Counted from the first letter of the stretch, positions 23,840 to 34,719 are shown. The stretch is DNA of 64,000 bases from Arthrobacter_D sp015752045 (GCF_015752045.1 NZ_JADOUS010000007.1:124001-188000); one strand, 5' to 3'. Made by a program: numbers and translations. The notes: a model not told the origin generated them from the letters alone.

Positions 23840-24024
23840 AGCGCCATCTTCTCAAACCGCGCCGCCACCGAGCCATTCGCCGTGCCCGCGGACCCCGGTG
23901 TGAGTAACACCATGGGCCCGGCCGCGTGCCCGTATTGAGTGCGCTCGGACCGGCGTCTACTGTCAGTAGATGCCCGGGAGCGACCGCTTCCACCGCCCCT
24001 GCCCCCACGAGGAGACACCGAACC

Positions 24025-24945
24025 ATGGCAGAACACGCGCCAGCACCAGAGGCACCGGCGCAGGGAGCGCAGCCGAAGGACCCCACGAGGGCCCTCCTCG
24101 ACCTGCTCGACCTCAGCAGCGCCGAGGGGGCGCAGACGGACGAGGAGATCTTCGTCGGTACGTCCGCCCGCCAGCCGGGCCGGCGCGTCTTCGGCGGCCA
24201 GGTGCTCGCCCAGTCGCTGATCGCCGCGATGCGGACGGTCGAGCCGACGCGCGACGTCCACTCGATGCACGGGTACTTCCTGAGGGCCGGTGACGCCGAC
24301 CAGCCCATCACGTTCGGCGTCCAGCGACTGCGGGACGGGCGGTCGTTCTCCGCCCGGCGCACGCACGCCTACCAGAATGGCGTGCCCATCCTGTCCATGA
24401 TCGCGTCGTTCCAGGAGCCCGACGACGGCATCACCCACCAGGACCCGATGCCCGCCGGCTTCCCCGATCCCGAGAGCCTGCCGTCCACCGCGGAACTGCT
24501 CGGCGGTTTCGACCACCCTGTCGCCCAGGCGTGGGCCTTCGACCGGCCGTTCGACATCCGGCACGTCGACGCACCGCTGTACCTGTCCAACGAGGGTTCG
24601 CGGGAACCCCGGAATGCCGTCTGGATGCGCAGTCTGGGGCCCATGCCCGACGATCCGAACATCCACCGTGCCGCCCTCGCGTATGCGAGCGACTACACGC
24701 TGCTCGAATCGATCCTGCGGCCCCACGGCCTGAGCTGGATCCAGCCCGGCATGAACGTGGCGAGCCTCGACCACGCGATGTGGTGGCACCGCCCCGTGCG
24801 CGTGGACGACTGGCTGCTGTACGTCCAGAGCTCGCCCAGCGCGTCCGGGTCGCGGGGACTCGCCGCGGGCCGCATCTACGACCGCAGCGGGGCGCTGGTG
24901 GCGAGTGTGGCCCAGGAGGGCATGGTCAGGATCCCGTCGGCCTGA
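24025..24945 (+). CDS. tesB: Acyl-CoA thioesterase II (TesB type)
   Basis: A 306-residue double-hotdog thioesterase. RRVFGGQVLAQSLIAA and HSMHGYFLRAGD are conserved TesB segments, and the C-terminal hotdog holds SLDHAMWWHRPVRVDDW with the catalytic Asp. The ATG at 24025 is supported by GAGGAG about nine bases upstream. A TACTGT hexamer at 23958-23963 would start the transcript near 23970, giving a leader of about 55 bases. Confidence 0.9.
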   Translation: MAEHAPAPEAPAQGAQPKDPTRALLDLLDLSSAEGAQTDEEIFVGTSARQPGRRVFGGQVLAQSLIAAMRTVEPTRDVHSMHGYFLRAGDADQPITFGVQRLRDGRSFSARRTHAYQNGVPILSMIASFQEPDDGITHQDPMPAGFPDPESLPSTAELLGGFDHPVAQAWAFDRPFDIRHVDAPLYLSNEGSREPRNAVWMRSLGPMPDDPNIHRAALAYASDYTLLESILRPHGLSWIQPGMNVASLDHAMWWHRPVRVDDWLLYVQSSPSASGSRGLAAGRIYDRSGALVASVAQEGMVRIPSA

Positions 24946-24956
24946 CATCCACGCGT

Positions 24957-25004
24957 GCAGACAGCAGAGGGACACGGCTTCGGCCGTGTCCCTCTTCTGT
25001 CTGC
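24957..25004. terminator. Bidirectional hairpin terminator between tesB and ettA
   Basis: A 22-bp stem with a single mismatch (24957-24978 with 24983-25004) is closed by a very stable C-TTCG-G tetraloop, between two convergent genes. Confidence 0.88.
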
Positions 25005-25024
25005 TTCCGCCTGTGCGGCCCCTG

Positions 25025-26707
<1,683 letters not shown>

Positions 26708-26790
26708 GCCCCAAGGCTAGTGGTTGCCCGGACCGATCTCACATTCGGCCGGTCCGGCCAGGCCATGTTCGGCCCGTCCCGGCCCGTGTA

Positions 26791-27348
26791 TCAGCGCTGG
26801 TCCCCGACGAAGCACAGGCCGGAGGCGAGTGCTGGAAGGACTACCACCGTGACCGCGCCCTCACGCACCTCACCGACGACGCACGTCCCGTCGATCAGGC
26901 CCGCGCCCTGGATCGCGTCGACGTCCAGCCCGGTCGGCGTGCTGTCGATGGACACCTCGACGGCCTCGGGGGCCGTGCCGGCGTCGGCGAAGCCCTGCTC
27001 GACGGCGGCGCGGACCCGGTCGCTGGTGACCGCGTCCCCGCTCCCGGCCAGGGTGGCGAGTGCGGCGTCGACGGACGGGGCGATGTCCGACGCGTCCTTT
27101 TCCGGCGACGTCGACCCCGCACCCGGCGACGCGGTGGCAGGCGTCGTGTTGCCGGCCTGCGACGATGTCGGGATCGGGACCGGGACCGGGACCGCTTCCG
27201 CGGCCCGGGAGGAGGGCGTGCCCGATGTGTCCGGTGTCACGGCGGGCGTAGCCGTACAGGACGTCAGGCACAGGGTCAGTCCCAGGCCGAGCGCCATGAC
27301 CACCCGGACCGTTCCACCGGGCCGGTTGCGAGGGAGGGCGATAGTCAC
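26791..27348 (-). CDS. Predicted secreted lipoprotein (DUF6993-like)
   Basis: A 185-residue protein starting at GTG. The signal peptide ends in a lipobox LTSC (Cys31), so the mature protein should be lipid-anchored outside the membrane. A low-complexity Pro/Thr/Ser linker leads to a C-terminal domain of about 95 residues with GLIDGTCVVGEVREGAVTVV and GLCFVGDQR, whose two cysteines may form a disulfide. The C-terminal domain resembles the DUF6993 family as I recall it. Function unknown. Confidence 0.78.
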   Translation of the reverse strand: MTIALPRNRPGGTVRVVMALGLGLTLCLTSCTATPAVTPDTSGTPSSRAAEAVPVPVPIPTSSQAGNTTPATASPGAGSTSPEKDASDIAPSVDAALATLAGSGDAVTSDRVRAAVEQGFADAGTAPEAVEVSIDSTPTGLDVDAIQGAGLIDGTCVVGEVREGAVTVVVLPALASGLCFVGDQR

Positions 27349-27384
27349 CCGACCATCCTGCCACCGATCGCCCTCCGGCCCCGG

Positions 27385-27987
27385 TCAGAACGGGACAGCC
27401 TCCTCCTGCCGGGCGTCCGCAGGGTCGCCGCCCGCCTCCCCCACCGGGAGAGGGTCACCCGTGCCCGTGCCCGTGCCGTCGTCGTCGACCGGGTCGGCAT
27501 CGAAGGCCGACGCCGACCCGAACATCTCCCCCGTTGCCGCGTCCACCCCGGCGGGAAGGCCGTCCCCGGCGGGAACGCCACCCGAGGAATCCTCCGATCC
27601 GGCACCCGGCTGTGCCTCGCCGCGGTCAGCCGTCGTGCGCTTGAAGTTCGCGGTGCCCCACATGAGGTCGTGTCCGGCGGTGTCCGCATCGATGTCGACG
27701 GATGTTCCCGTCCTGCCGTCCTCCTTGATCCAGGGGCGCACCCGGAGCCGCCCGGTGACGATCACCCGATCACCCTTCTTGAGGCTGGCCCCCGCGTTGG
27801 TGGCGAGCTGGCGGAACATGGACACCGAGTACCAGTTCGTGTGCCCGTCCACCCAGGCGTTCGTCTCCTTGTCGAAGCGGCGGTCCGTGGAACACATGCG
27901 GAACCCGGCCACCGCCAGTCCGCTCTGAGCCGAGGTGAGCCGCACGTCCGTCGCGACATAGCCCCGCACGGTGATGATGTCGGTCAT
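27385..27987 (-). CDS. ssb: Single-stranded DNA-binding protein (accessory copy)
   Basis: A 200-residue SSB with an N-terminal OB fold (ITVRGYVATDVRLTSAQSGL ... NWYSVSMFRQLATNAGASL) and a Gly/Asp-rich linker. It ends in EEAVPF, the acidic tip that contacts partner proteins. The main actinobacterial ssb lies with rpsF and rpsR; this lone copy is therefore probably a paralogue. AAGGA is seven bases before the ATG. It follows tRNA-Arg on the same strand after a terminator. Confidence 0.9.
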   Translation of the reverse strand: MTDIITVRGYVATDVRLTSAQSGLAVAGFRMCSTDRRFDKETNAWVDGHTNWYSVSMFRQLATNAGASLKKGDRVIVTGRLRVRPWIKEDGRTGTSVDIDADTAGHDLMWGTANFKRTTADRGEAQPGAGSEDSSGGVPAGDGLPAGVDAATGEMFGSASAFDADPVDDDGTGTGTGDPLPVGEAGGDPADARQEEAVPF

Positions 27988-28114
27988 GATCTGTCCTTCC
28001 GTAGATCCCGGTGGACGGCGTTCGGTGCCGGCCTCCACCAAGTCTTCGGCCGGGAGGACCACGGCGCGGGGGGCACGCGGCCCTATGTGGACAACCGCCC
28101 CCGCGGTGCCGGGA

Positions 28115-28150
28115 CCGGCACGGGCCGGCACGGGCCGGCACGGGCCGGGA
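28115..28150. repeat. 10-bp GC-rich tandem repeat
   Basis: About three and a half copies of the unit CCGGCACGGG lie upstream of ssb, just beyond the terminator of tRNA-Arg. No function is visible; slippage is the simplest origin. Confidence 0.75.
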
Positions 28151-28156
28151 CGGCAA

Positions 28157-28184
28157 AGGGCCGGACGCGTCGGCGTCCGGCCCT
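28157..28184 (-). terminator. Terminator of tRNA-Arg
   Basis: A perfect 12-bp stem (28157-28168 with 28173-28184) with loop GTCG stands eight bases beyond the 3' end of the tRNA. Confidence 0.75.
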
Positions 28185-28191
28185 GCTGCTG

Positions 28192-28264
28192 TGCCCCCGG
28201 CAGGATTCGAACCTGCGACCAGAGGATTAGAAGGCCCCTGCTCTATCCCCTGAGCTACGGAGGC
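28192..28264 (-). tRNA. tRNA-Arg (anticodon TCT)
   Basis: The acceptor arms GCCTCCG and CGGGGGC pair with one G-T, and the discriminator is A. The anticodon loop CTTCTAA carries TCT, which reads AGA. The T-loop is GTTCGAA. CCA is not encoded. Confidence 0.95.
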
Positions 28265-28335
28265 AGTGACCTCAGTTTACTATGGGCGGTCCGGCGCGAT
28301 CCCGACCGCGGTCGCGGAGGCCCTGCGCGGTCGTC

Positions 28336-28755
28336 CTATCCGGCCTCGGCGGGGAAGCTCACCCGCAGTTCCAGGCGGTGCTGGCCGTCCGGGTCCTGCG
28401 AGTAGACGGCTTTGCCGGCGATACCGCGGAGCCCGTCCGTACCGGATCCGGGGATAATGTGCCCCGAGCTCGCGGCGTCCGCGCCCTCGGCGACGCCCCA
28501 GTGCTGGACCGTCATAGAGCCGGCCCGGTCCCCGATGGTCCCCACGAACTGTTCGGACGCGACGTAGCCGGCGCCGACGTCGTTCCCTGCCATCAGCAGT
28601 TCGGCCGTGCTGGTTCCGCTGATCTCGCCTTCGAAGACCTTCGAGGCCCGTACGCGGGAGAGTTCGCCCGTGCTGCCGGGCTCCGAGTACGGCTCGGCAT
28701 CCCAGCTGGTGATCTCGAACTCGCCGTTGTACGTCGCCGTTCCTGTTTCAATCAT
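28336..28755 (-). CDS. DUF3224-family protein
   Basis: A 139-residue soluble protein of the DUF3224 family, an allene-oxide-cyclase-like beta-barrel of unknown activity. Recognisable segments are EFEITSWDAEPYSE, KVFEGEISGTSTAELLMA, YVASEQFVGTIGDRAGSM and IIPGSGTDGLRGIAGKA. It is a stand-alone gene; GATACT (minus strand, 28767-28762) lies six bases before the ATG with no Shine-Dalgarno, so a leaderless mRNA is likely. Confidence 0.85.
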   Translation of the reverse strand: MIETGTATYNGEFEITSWDAEPYSEPGSTGELSRVRASKVFEGEISGTSTAELLMAGNDVGAGYVASEQFVGTIGDRAGSMTVQHWGVAEGADAASSGHIIPGSGTDGLRGIAGKAVYSQDPDGQHRLELRVSFPAEAG

Positions 28756-28761
28756 CTGTTC

Positions 28762-28767
28762 AGTATC
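28762..28767 (-). promoter_or_regulatory. -10 element of the DUF3224 gene (leaderless type)
   Basis: GATACT on the minus strand ends six bases before the ATG. Confidence 0.5.
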
Positions 28768-28804
28768 GCCGTTCAGGGCCGGTACCGCATGCCGGGATGC
28801 GTGG

Positions 28805-30352
28805 TCAGTGCGTCACGCCAGGCGTGGAGGGACGATAGCGCCGCAGGAACAGGACCTTCGTACTGCGGTCGATGAACACGAGGTAGAGCGCGAATCCGAG
28901 CGCGACGACGGCTGCGATCTGACGTGCCATCATCAGGCTGAAATCGAAGTACGGGAAGATGTCGAGCTGGTCCGTGATGGCGTAGACCATGAAGAACGCG
29001 ACCGTGAAGTACAGGAACTTCACCTGCCAGTCGTCACGGATGCCGGTGACCGCGAAGAGCGGGATCAGCCAGACGACGTACCAGGACTGGATCATCGGCG
29101 ACAGCACCACGATGGCGGAGAAGGCGATGGCGAGACGGCGGACGAGGCGGCTGTGGTCGCCGCGGAAGACCTGGAGCGCGATGATCACGAGCGAGGCGAG
29201 CCGGGCGAGGGTGTGGAAGACACCGGCGAGGTCCCATCCGGGCAGGCCGACGGCGTCGCCGAGCGTGGCGATGACGAGCCCGATGAAGCCGACGGGCGCG
29301 TACCAGATCCAGACGCTGCCCGGGGTGCTGAGGGCGCCGACCCACCCGAAGCCGAAGGTGTTCACGTACCCCATGACCCACAGGATCCCGAGGGACATGC
29401 TCGCGGTGAGGAACCAGTAGAGGAAGCGCCGCGGCCAGGAGGCGCCCCTGCCCGCCCACATCAGGCCGACGAAGGGCAGGAAGATCAGCGTGATCGGCTT
29501 GATGCCGACCGAGAGCGTGATCAGGAGGATCCCGAGGACGGGCCGCTTCGTCGCCGCCAGGTACAGGCCGGTCAGGGCGAGGCCGATCATCAGCGAATCG
29601 TTGTGGATGGCCGCCACGAAGTTGATGAGGAACAGCGGATTGGCGGCGGTCAGCCACAGGGCGCGATTCGCGTTGATGGAGTGGAGCGCCGCGAGTTTGG
29701 GGATGACGTAGACGCACAGGGCCACCCCGACGAGCGCGACGACCCGGAACAGGATGATCGAGGTGTCGGGGTTGCCACCGGTGATCCTGACGATGCCCTC
29801 CTCGATCCAGAGGAAGACGGGCCCGTAGGGGGTGGGACTCTGCGCCCAGAGGTCGTCGGCGCCGATCTGCAGATAGTTCGAGATCTGCGAATACCCGTCG
29901 ACGTAGGGGTTGAGCCTGGCCACCATGACCTGACCCTGGGCGATGTACGCGAACACGTCACGGCTGAAGAGGGGCAGCGCTGCCGCGAGCGGGATGGTCC
30001 ACGCGATGATGGCCTTCATCAGGTACGGCCGCGTGTCGTCCGACCAGCCGTTCAACCGCTGACCCAACCGCAGCCAGGCCCGGACGAGGAGCATCCCGCC
30101 GAGCGCCAGGAGGAGGACGGAGAGCACCGCGCCCGCAGGTTCGAACCGCAGCCAGATGATGATCGGGGTGCGCCGGAGTTCCGCCGAGGCCAGTGACAGC
30201 CAGCCGACGCCGAGTGATCCCATCCACATGAGGAGGGACCCGACGAATCCCTGCACGATGGCGATGTCCGGTCGGTTCGGCCCCTGCTGCGTCGCGACGT
30301 CGGAGAGCGGGACCTGGGAGGGCATCGGGGAAATCCAATCGTCGGCAAGCAT
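28805..30352 (-). CDS. Polyprenol-phosphate-mannose-dependent alpha-1,6-mannosyltransferase, MptB-like
   Basis: A 515-residue GT-C glycosyltransferase with about 12 membrane helices. The first periplasmic loop contains LFSRDVFAYIAQGQVMVARL, with the Arg-Asp pair characteristic of the MptA/MptB group, followed by NPYVDGY. It would transfer mannose from polyprenyl-phosphomannose to build the alpha-1,6 core of lipomannan-type glycans. MptB and MptA cannot be separated by eye. Met10 is an alternative start. The gene is divergent from orn. Confidence 0.85.
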   Translation of the reverse strand: MLADDWISPMPSQVPLSDVATQQGPNRPDIAIVQGFVGSLLMWMGSLGVGWLSLASAELRRTPIIIWLRFEPAGAVLSVLLLALGGMLLVRAWLRLGQRLNGWSDDTRPYLMKAIIAWTIPLAAALPLFSRDVFAYIAQGQVMVARLNPYVDGYSQISNYLQIGADDLWAQSPTPYGPVFLWIEEGIVRITGGNPDTSIILFRVVALVGVALCVYVIPKLAALHSINANRALWLTAANPLFLINFVAAIHNDSLMIGLALTGLYLAATKRPVLGILLITLSVGIKPITLIFLPFVGLMWAGRGASWPRRFLYWFLTASMSLGILWVMGYVNTFGFGWVGALSTPGSVWIWYAPVGFIGLVIATLGDAVGLPGWDLAGVFHTLARLASLVIIALQVFRGDHSRLVRRLAIAFSAIVVLSPMIQSWYVVWLIPLFAVTGIRDDWQVKFLYFTVAFFMVYAITDQLDIFPYFDFSLMMARQIAAVVALGFALYLVFIDRSTKVLFLRRYRPSTPGVTH

Positions 30353-30572
30353 GAGTCGGCGTCGAACGCCCTGTCCTCAGGCCATCGGCCGGTGACGACC
30401 CGACGGCGGGCGACCCGCGAGCGGTGCCCTTGCCGGAAGCAGCAGGGTTTCCCAGATCTCCCCGCAACCCTGAGCGAACTGTTCGAATATTAGCATCGGG
30501 CCCGGAGTGCGACCCGGCAGGGCCTGCCGCAGAGGGTGCGGCGTCGGGCGTGGAAGCGGGGGTGCCGGGCGG

Positions 30573-30578
30573 TACATT
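30573..30578 (+). promoter_or_regulatory. -10 element of orn (leaderless type)
   Basis: TACATT lies six bases before the orn ATG; no Shine-Dalgarno sequence is present. Confidence 0.55.
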
Positions 30579-30584
30579 GGTCGA

Positions 30585-31187
30585 ATGCCGATATCGAATG
30601 ACCCCATCGTCTGGATCGACTGCGAGATGACGGGACTGGACCTCGTCAACGACGCCCTGATCGAGGTCGCCGTCCTCGTGACGGATTCCGAGCTCAATGT
30701 CCTCGGGGACGGCGTGGACGTGGTGATCAAACCCACGCCCGAGGCCGTCGCCCAGATGGGTGACTTCGTGCGCGGGATGCACACGACGTCGGGCCTGCTG
30801 GAGGAGCTCGACGGCGGCATCCTGATGGAGGACGCCGAGCAGCAGGTCCTCGAGTACATCAGGACCTGGGTACCCGAGCCGCGCAAGGCCCAGCTGGCAG
30901 GCAACTCGGTGGGCACGGACCGGAACTTCCTCGTCCGGGACATGCCGCTCGTCGTCGACCACCTGCACTACCGGGTCATCGACGTGTCGACCATCAAGGA
31001 ACTGGCTCGCCGCTGGTACACGCGTGCCTACTTCCAGGCTCCCGCGAAGACCGGCGGCCACCGGGCCCTCGGCGACATCGAGGACTCGATCCGGGAGCTG
31101 CGGTACTACCGCTCGGCGGTCTTCGTGCCCTCCCCCGGACCGGACTCCGCGACCAGCAAGACCATCGCACGCACGATCGCGTCCTGA
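30585..31187 (+). CDS. orn: Oligoribonuclease
   Basis: A 200-residue DEDDh 3'-5' exonuclease that degrades dinucleotides and short oligoribonucleotides, including pGpG. Catalytic motif I is WIDCEMTGLD, motif II is in GNSVGTDRNFL, and motif III HRALGDIEDSIREL contains the catalytic His and Asp. The ATG at 30585 is set by the conserved start PIVWIDCEMTG and by the -10 hexamer six bases upstream. Confidence 0.95.
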   Translation: MPISNDPIVWIDCEMTGLDLVNDALIEVAVLVTDSELNVLGDGVDVVIKPTPEAVAQMGDFVRGMHTTSGLLEELDGGILMEDAEQQVLEYIRTWVPEPRKAQLAGNSVGTDRNFLVRDMPLVVDHLHYRVIDVSTIKELARRWYTRAYFQAPAKTGGHRALGDIEDSIRELRYYRSAVFVPSPGPDSATSKTIARTIAS

Positions 31188-31313
31188 CGCCCTCGGCGGG
31201 CGCTCGTCCGCCGCGGTCGGGAGCACACCGAAAAGTGTGTAAACTTGGATCCGCTGCCTTCCGAGGACAGCCCGGCCGGCTACTCGCCACCGGGGTGGAC
31301 CGCGGAGACACAT

Positions 31314-31387
31314 GGTGGGTATAGCTCAGCTGGCAGAGCGCCTGGTTGTGGTCCAGGAGGTCGCGGGTTCAAGCCCCGTTACTCACC
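31314..31387 (+). tRNA. tRNA-His (anticodon GTG)
   Basis: The anticodon loop carries GTG. The encoded extra G at position -1 (31314) pairs with discriminator C (31387), the identity feature of tRNA-His. The acceptor arms GTGGGTA and TACTCAC pair with one G-T. TAAACT at 31239-31244 is a possible -10. Confidence 0.95.
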
Positions 31388-31541
31388 CTCAGTCGTCGGG
31401 AATGATCCTGGCCACGTATGCCGTCCCGGAGAACGTCCGGGGCGGCATCCGCATTTCCGGCCCCACCCAGCCCAAGCCCCGAAGAACGGCCCTCCCGGCC
31501 TGCGCCTTCCCGGGCTGCGAGCATACGAAGGACCCCCAGTC

Positions 31542-32714
31542 ATGGAACGCACAGTGTTCGAAGAAGATCACGAGCTCTTCCGCGATGTCGCCCGCGAGTT
31601 CAACGACCGCGCCGTCGCTCCCCACTACGCGGAGTGGGACCGGCAGCACCTGATGTCTCGCTCGGTCTGGACCGCGGCGGGTGAGCAGGGACTGCTCGGG
31701 CTCGCCGTCCCGGAGGAGTTCGGCGGGGCGGGGATGCCGGACTACCGGTTCCGGACGGTGCTGGACGAGGAGTTCGCCCGCAGCAACCACCTCGCCGTCG
31801 GACTCGCGTTCCACCTCCAGGACGATCTCGTCCTGCCGCACCTGCTCGCCTACGGGTCGGACGACCTCAAGGAGCGATGGCTGCCGGGCATGGTCTCCGG
31901 TGAGATCGTCACGTCCTGCGCGTGGACCGAGCCGGGTGCCGGCAGCGACCTCCGTGGTATCCGGACCAAGGCCGTGCGCGACGGGGACGACTGGCTGATC
32001 ACCGGCCAGAAGGTGTTCATCGGCAACGGGATCAGCGGAGACGCATCCCTCGTCCTGGCGCGCACCGACGGCAGCTCGGGCCGAGGGTCGAGTGACGCGT
32101 TCTCCCTGTTCATGGTGCGCAAGGGCGAGGGCTACGCGCCCGGCCGCCAGCTCGACAAGATGGGCCTTCGCGCATCCGACACCGCCGAACTCTTCTTCGA
32201 CAACGTCCGGGTGCCCGGCGCGGACCTCGTGGGCGAGGTGGGCCAGGGCCTTCGCTACAGCCTCGCGCAGATCCCGCAGGGCCGCCTCGGCATCGCCGTC
32301 GCCTCCGCGGCGCTCGCCCGGGCGACCTACGAGCAGACCCTGAGGTACGTGACCGAGCGCAGCGCGTTCGGTGAACGCGTGCTCGACTTCCAGACCACCC
32401 GCCATGTGCTCGCCGACATGCTCACCGAGGTGCAGGTGACGGAGACCTTCGTCGACCGCGCGGTGCTGGCCTTCAATGCGGGCACTCTGACCCCCACCGC
32501 CGCTGCCCAGGCCAAACTGTGGGCCAGCGAACGGACGAAGTCCGTCACCGACCGCTGCCTCCAGCTCCATGGCGGCTACGGCTACATCCTCGAATACCCG
32601 GTCTCGCAGGCCTTCCTCGCCGCGCGGCTCCTGACGATCTTCGGCGGGACCAGCGAGATCCTGCGCGAGTCCATCGGCCGTTCGATCGCTGACCGCCCCA
32701 CCCAGAACAGGTAG
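31542..32714 (+). CDS. Acyl-CoA dehydrogenase
   Basis: A 390-residue flavoenzyme of the acyl-CoA dehydrogenase family. CAWTEPGAGSDLRGIRTKAV is the family signature, the C-terminal LHGGYGYILEYPVSQAFLAA includes the Tyr/Glu region near the catalytic base, and IFGGTSEILRESIGRSI closes the FAD/tetramer region. Substrate length (short-, long-chain or branched) cannot be told by eye. AAGGA precedes the ATG by about 10 bases. def follows after five bases. Confidence 0.9.
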   Translation: MERTVFEEDHELFRDVAREFNDRAVAPHYAEWDRQHLMSRSVWTAAGEQGLLGLAVPEEFGGAGMPDYRFRTVLDEEFARSNHLAVGLAFHLQDDLVLPHLLAYGSDDLKERWLPGMVSGEIVTSCAWTEPGAGSDLRGIRTKAVRDGDDWLITGQKVFIGNGISGDASLVLARTDGSSGRGSSDAFSLFMVRKGEGYAPGRQLDKMGLRASDTAELFFDNVRVPGADLVGEVGQGLRYSLAQIPQGRLGIAVASAALARATYEQTLRYVTERSAFGERVLDFQTTRHVLADMLTEVQVTETFVDRAVLAFNAGTLTPTAAAQAKLWASERTKSVTDRCLQLHGGYGYILEYPVSQAFLAARLLTIFGGTSEILRESIGRSIADRPTQNR

Positions 32715-32719
32715 GTTCC

Positions 32720-33292
32720 ATGACCGTCCACCCCATCACGATCGCCGGCGAACCGGTCCTGCACCGGCGCGCCCTGCCCGTCGGGGCGTTCGACGACGCG
32801 CTGCGCACCCTCATCGCCGACATGTTCGAGACGATGGACGTCGCCAACGGGGTAGGACTCGCCGCCCCGCAGATCGGCGTGGGGCTGCGCCTGTTCGTCT
32901 ACGGGATGGACAACGACGACGACGTGGCCCCGCGCGGCGTCCTCGTCAACCCGACGCTCGTGACCTCGAAGATCCCCGGCTCCGATCCTGACCCGGAGGA
33001 CGAGGCGGAGGGCTGCCTGTCCGTCCCGGGCGAGTCCTTCGCCCTCAAGCGCGCCGACTGGGCCCGGGTGTCAGGGTTCGACGGCGACGGCGCGCCCGTC
33101 GAATTCGAGGCGACCGGATGGTTCGCCCGCTGCATGCAGCACGAGTACGACCACCTCGACGGCAGGCTCTACGTGGACCGCCTCAACAACCGACAGGGAC
33201 GCAAGGCGAGCAAGGCGATGAAGAACAACGGCTGGGGCGTGCCCGGGCTCACCTGGACGCCCGGGGTGGACCCGGACCCCTTCGGCCACTAG
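32720..33292 (+). CDS. def: Peptide deformylase
   Basis: A 190-residue metallohydrolase that removes the N-formyl group of nascent proteins. The three conserved motifs are present: GVGLAAPQIG (motif 1), EGCLSVPG (motif 2, metal-binding Cys) and QHEYDHLDG (motif 3, HExxH). It sits five bases after the acyl-CoA dehydrogenase stop, so the two are cotranscribed. Confidence 0.96.
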   Translation: MTVHPITIAGEPVLHRRALPVGAFDDALRTLIADMFETMDVANGVGLAAPQIGVGLRLFVYGMDNDDDVAPRGVLVNPTLVTSKIPGSDPDPEDEAEGCLSVPGESFALKRADWARVSGFDGDGAPVEFEATGWFARCMQHEYDHLDGRLYVDRLNNRQGRKASKAMKNNGWGVPGLTWTPGVDPDPFGH

Positions 33293-33323
33293 CCGGCCGG
33301 GGCTGGGGCCGCACGCTTCGGTG

Positions 33324-34616
33324 TCAGGCGTTCCTCTCGGCCTCGACCCGGGCTTCGGGCGCCGGGGCCTCGACGAGGTCCTCCAGCCGCTTCACCCCGC
33401 GGAGTGGACCCAGCAGGGCCACGAGCGGTGCGGTGCACGCGATGAGGACGCCGATGAGGACGGCCTGGCGGATGCCGACGGTCTCCGCGAGGACTCCCGC
33501 CAGCAGGCTCGCGAGCGCGAGCATGCCCCAGCTCACCGTGCGGGATGCCGCCCCGAGGCGGCCCATCATGTCCGGCGGGCACACGCGCTGGCGGAAGCTC
33601 GTGCCGACGACGATGTTCCAGGCGACACTCGCGCCCATCATGAACATGCCCAGAAGCCCCCAAAGCATCCCAGCGCCGGGCGAGAGGACCAGGAGGGAGG
33701 CGTAGCCGAGCACCCCGGGCACCATGGACCAGCGCCACAGCGGCCCGGAGCCGAAGCGCTCGCCCATCGAATTCGCCGTCATCCCGCCGACGGCTCCCCC
33801 GACAGACGACGCGGCCAGCAGCAGGCCGAGCCACAGTTCGGACTCCCCCAGGGTCCTCAGCACCAGCAGCACGAGCAGCGACGCGGAGATGTTCCCGCCC
33901 AGGTTCCAGAGCGCGGCGTTGAGCAGGAGGGCGCGCAGCGGGGCGGTGCTGAAGGTGTAGCGCAGGCCGTCCACCATCTCCCGGACGATCCGGTGATCGC
34001 TCCGCGGGCGGACGATCTCCTTCACATCGAGGCGGTGGATGGCCAGGAGCGCGACGACCGACGTCGTCAACTGCACGATCAGCGTGTTGGAGGCGCCGAC
34101 GGCACCGGTGAGCCATCCTGCCGCGGAGCGTCCGGCCGCGTCCGCGGCGGCACCGGAGCCCGTGATCAGGCCGTTGCCCTCCATGAGCTCGTCCGCGGTG
34201 ACGGCCTGCTGGACGAGCGCGGCGTCGGCCAGCTGGAAGAAGACGCCGCTCACACCCGCGACGAAGGCGGCGGCGAACAGCAGCGGGGTGCTGAGGAATC
34301 CGAGCCAGTAGCCGACCGGCAGGAGCGCGAGGACCAGGACGCGGACGGCGAGGGATGCGAGCATCACCGGCTTGCGGGGCAGCCTGTCGACCCACACACC
34401 GATCAGCAGTCCGAACAGGAGCCAGGGCAGGAACGTCATGCCGGCGAGGGCTGCGACCTCGAAGTTGCTGGCCTCGAGTTCCACCGCGGCGATGACGGGC
34501 AGCGCCACCGCGGCAACGGCGTTCCCGAGGACACCGAACGTGCTGGAGACCATCAGCGCGCGGAAGTTCCGATTGCGCACCAGCAGGTGTCGTGTTTCAG
34601 TGCCCCCAGAGCTCAT
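33324..34616 (-). CDS. MFS transporter, MFS_3 / enterobactin-exporter-like
   Basis: A 430-residue membrane protein with 11-12 hydrophobic segments. The motif VWVDRLPRKPVMLAS between helices 2 and 3 is the MFS signature. The overall layout (TFGVLGNAVAAVALPV; FNxLGxxIS-like NLGGNISASLLVLLV) belongs to the MFS_3/EntS-like group of small-molecule exporters. Substrate unknown. It is a single gene, with its start facing the candidate RNA promoter at 34691. Confidence 0.88.
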   Translation of the reverse strand: MSSGGTETRHLLVRNRNFRALMVSSTFGVLGNAVAAVALPVIAAVELEASNFEVAALAGMTFLPWLLFGLLIGVWVDRLPRKPVMLASLAVRVLVLALLPVGYWLGFLSTPLLFAAAFVAGVSGVFFQLADAALVQQAVTADELMEGNGLITGSGAAADAAGRSAAGWLTGAVGASNTLIVQLTTSVVALLAIHRLDVKEIVRPRSDHRIVREMVDGLRYTFSTAPLRALLLNAALWNLGGNISASLLVLLVLRTLGESELWLGLLLAASSVGGAVGGMTANSMGERFGSGPLWRWSMVPGVLGYASLLVLSPGAGMLWGLLGMFMMGASVAWNIVVGTSFRQRVCPPDMMGRLGAASRTVSWGMLALASLLAGVLAETVGIRQAVLIGVLIACTAPLVALLGPLRGVKRLEDLVEAPAPEARVEAERNA

Positions 34617-34690
34617 CCGACCACCCTAATCCAGAGCACCTACGGCGACCGGACCGCCGTGACCACTTTCCCGCACTGATTCGCCGGGTC

Positions 34691-34719
34691 TTGACGGGTC
34701 CCGGGATCCTGCCGATAAT
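34691..34719 (+). promoter_or_regulatory. Near-consensus sigma-70-type promoter with no gene downstream
   Basis: TTGACG (34691-34696) and GATAAT (34714-34719) are separated by exactly 17 bases, one of the best promoter matches in the window. No convincing reading frame lies downstream on this strand; instead a highly foldable stretch begins within about 10 bases. Predicted transcription start is about 34725. Confidence 0.65.

Noticed and set aside
28115..28150. The 10-bp GC repeat as a regulatory array for ssb
   Set aside because: The units are direct, not inverted, number only about three and a half, and lie about 130-165 bases before the start codon with no associated promoter; slippage is enough.
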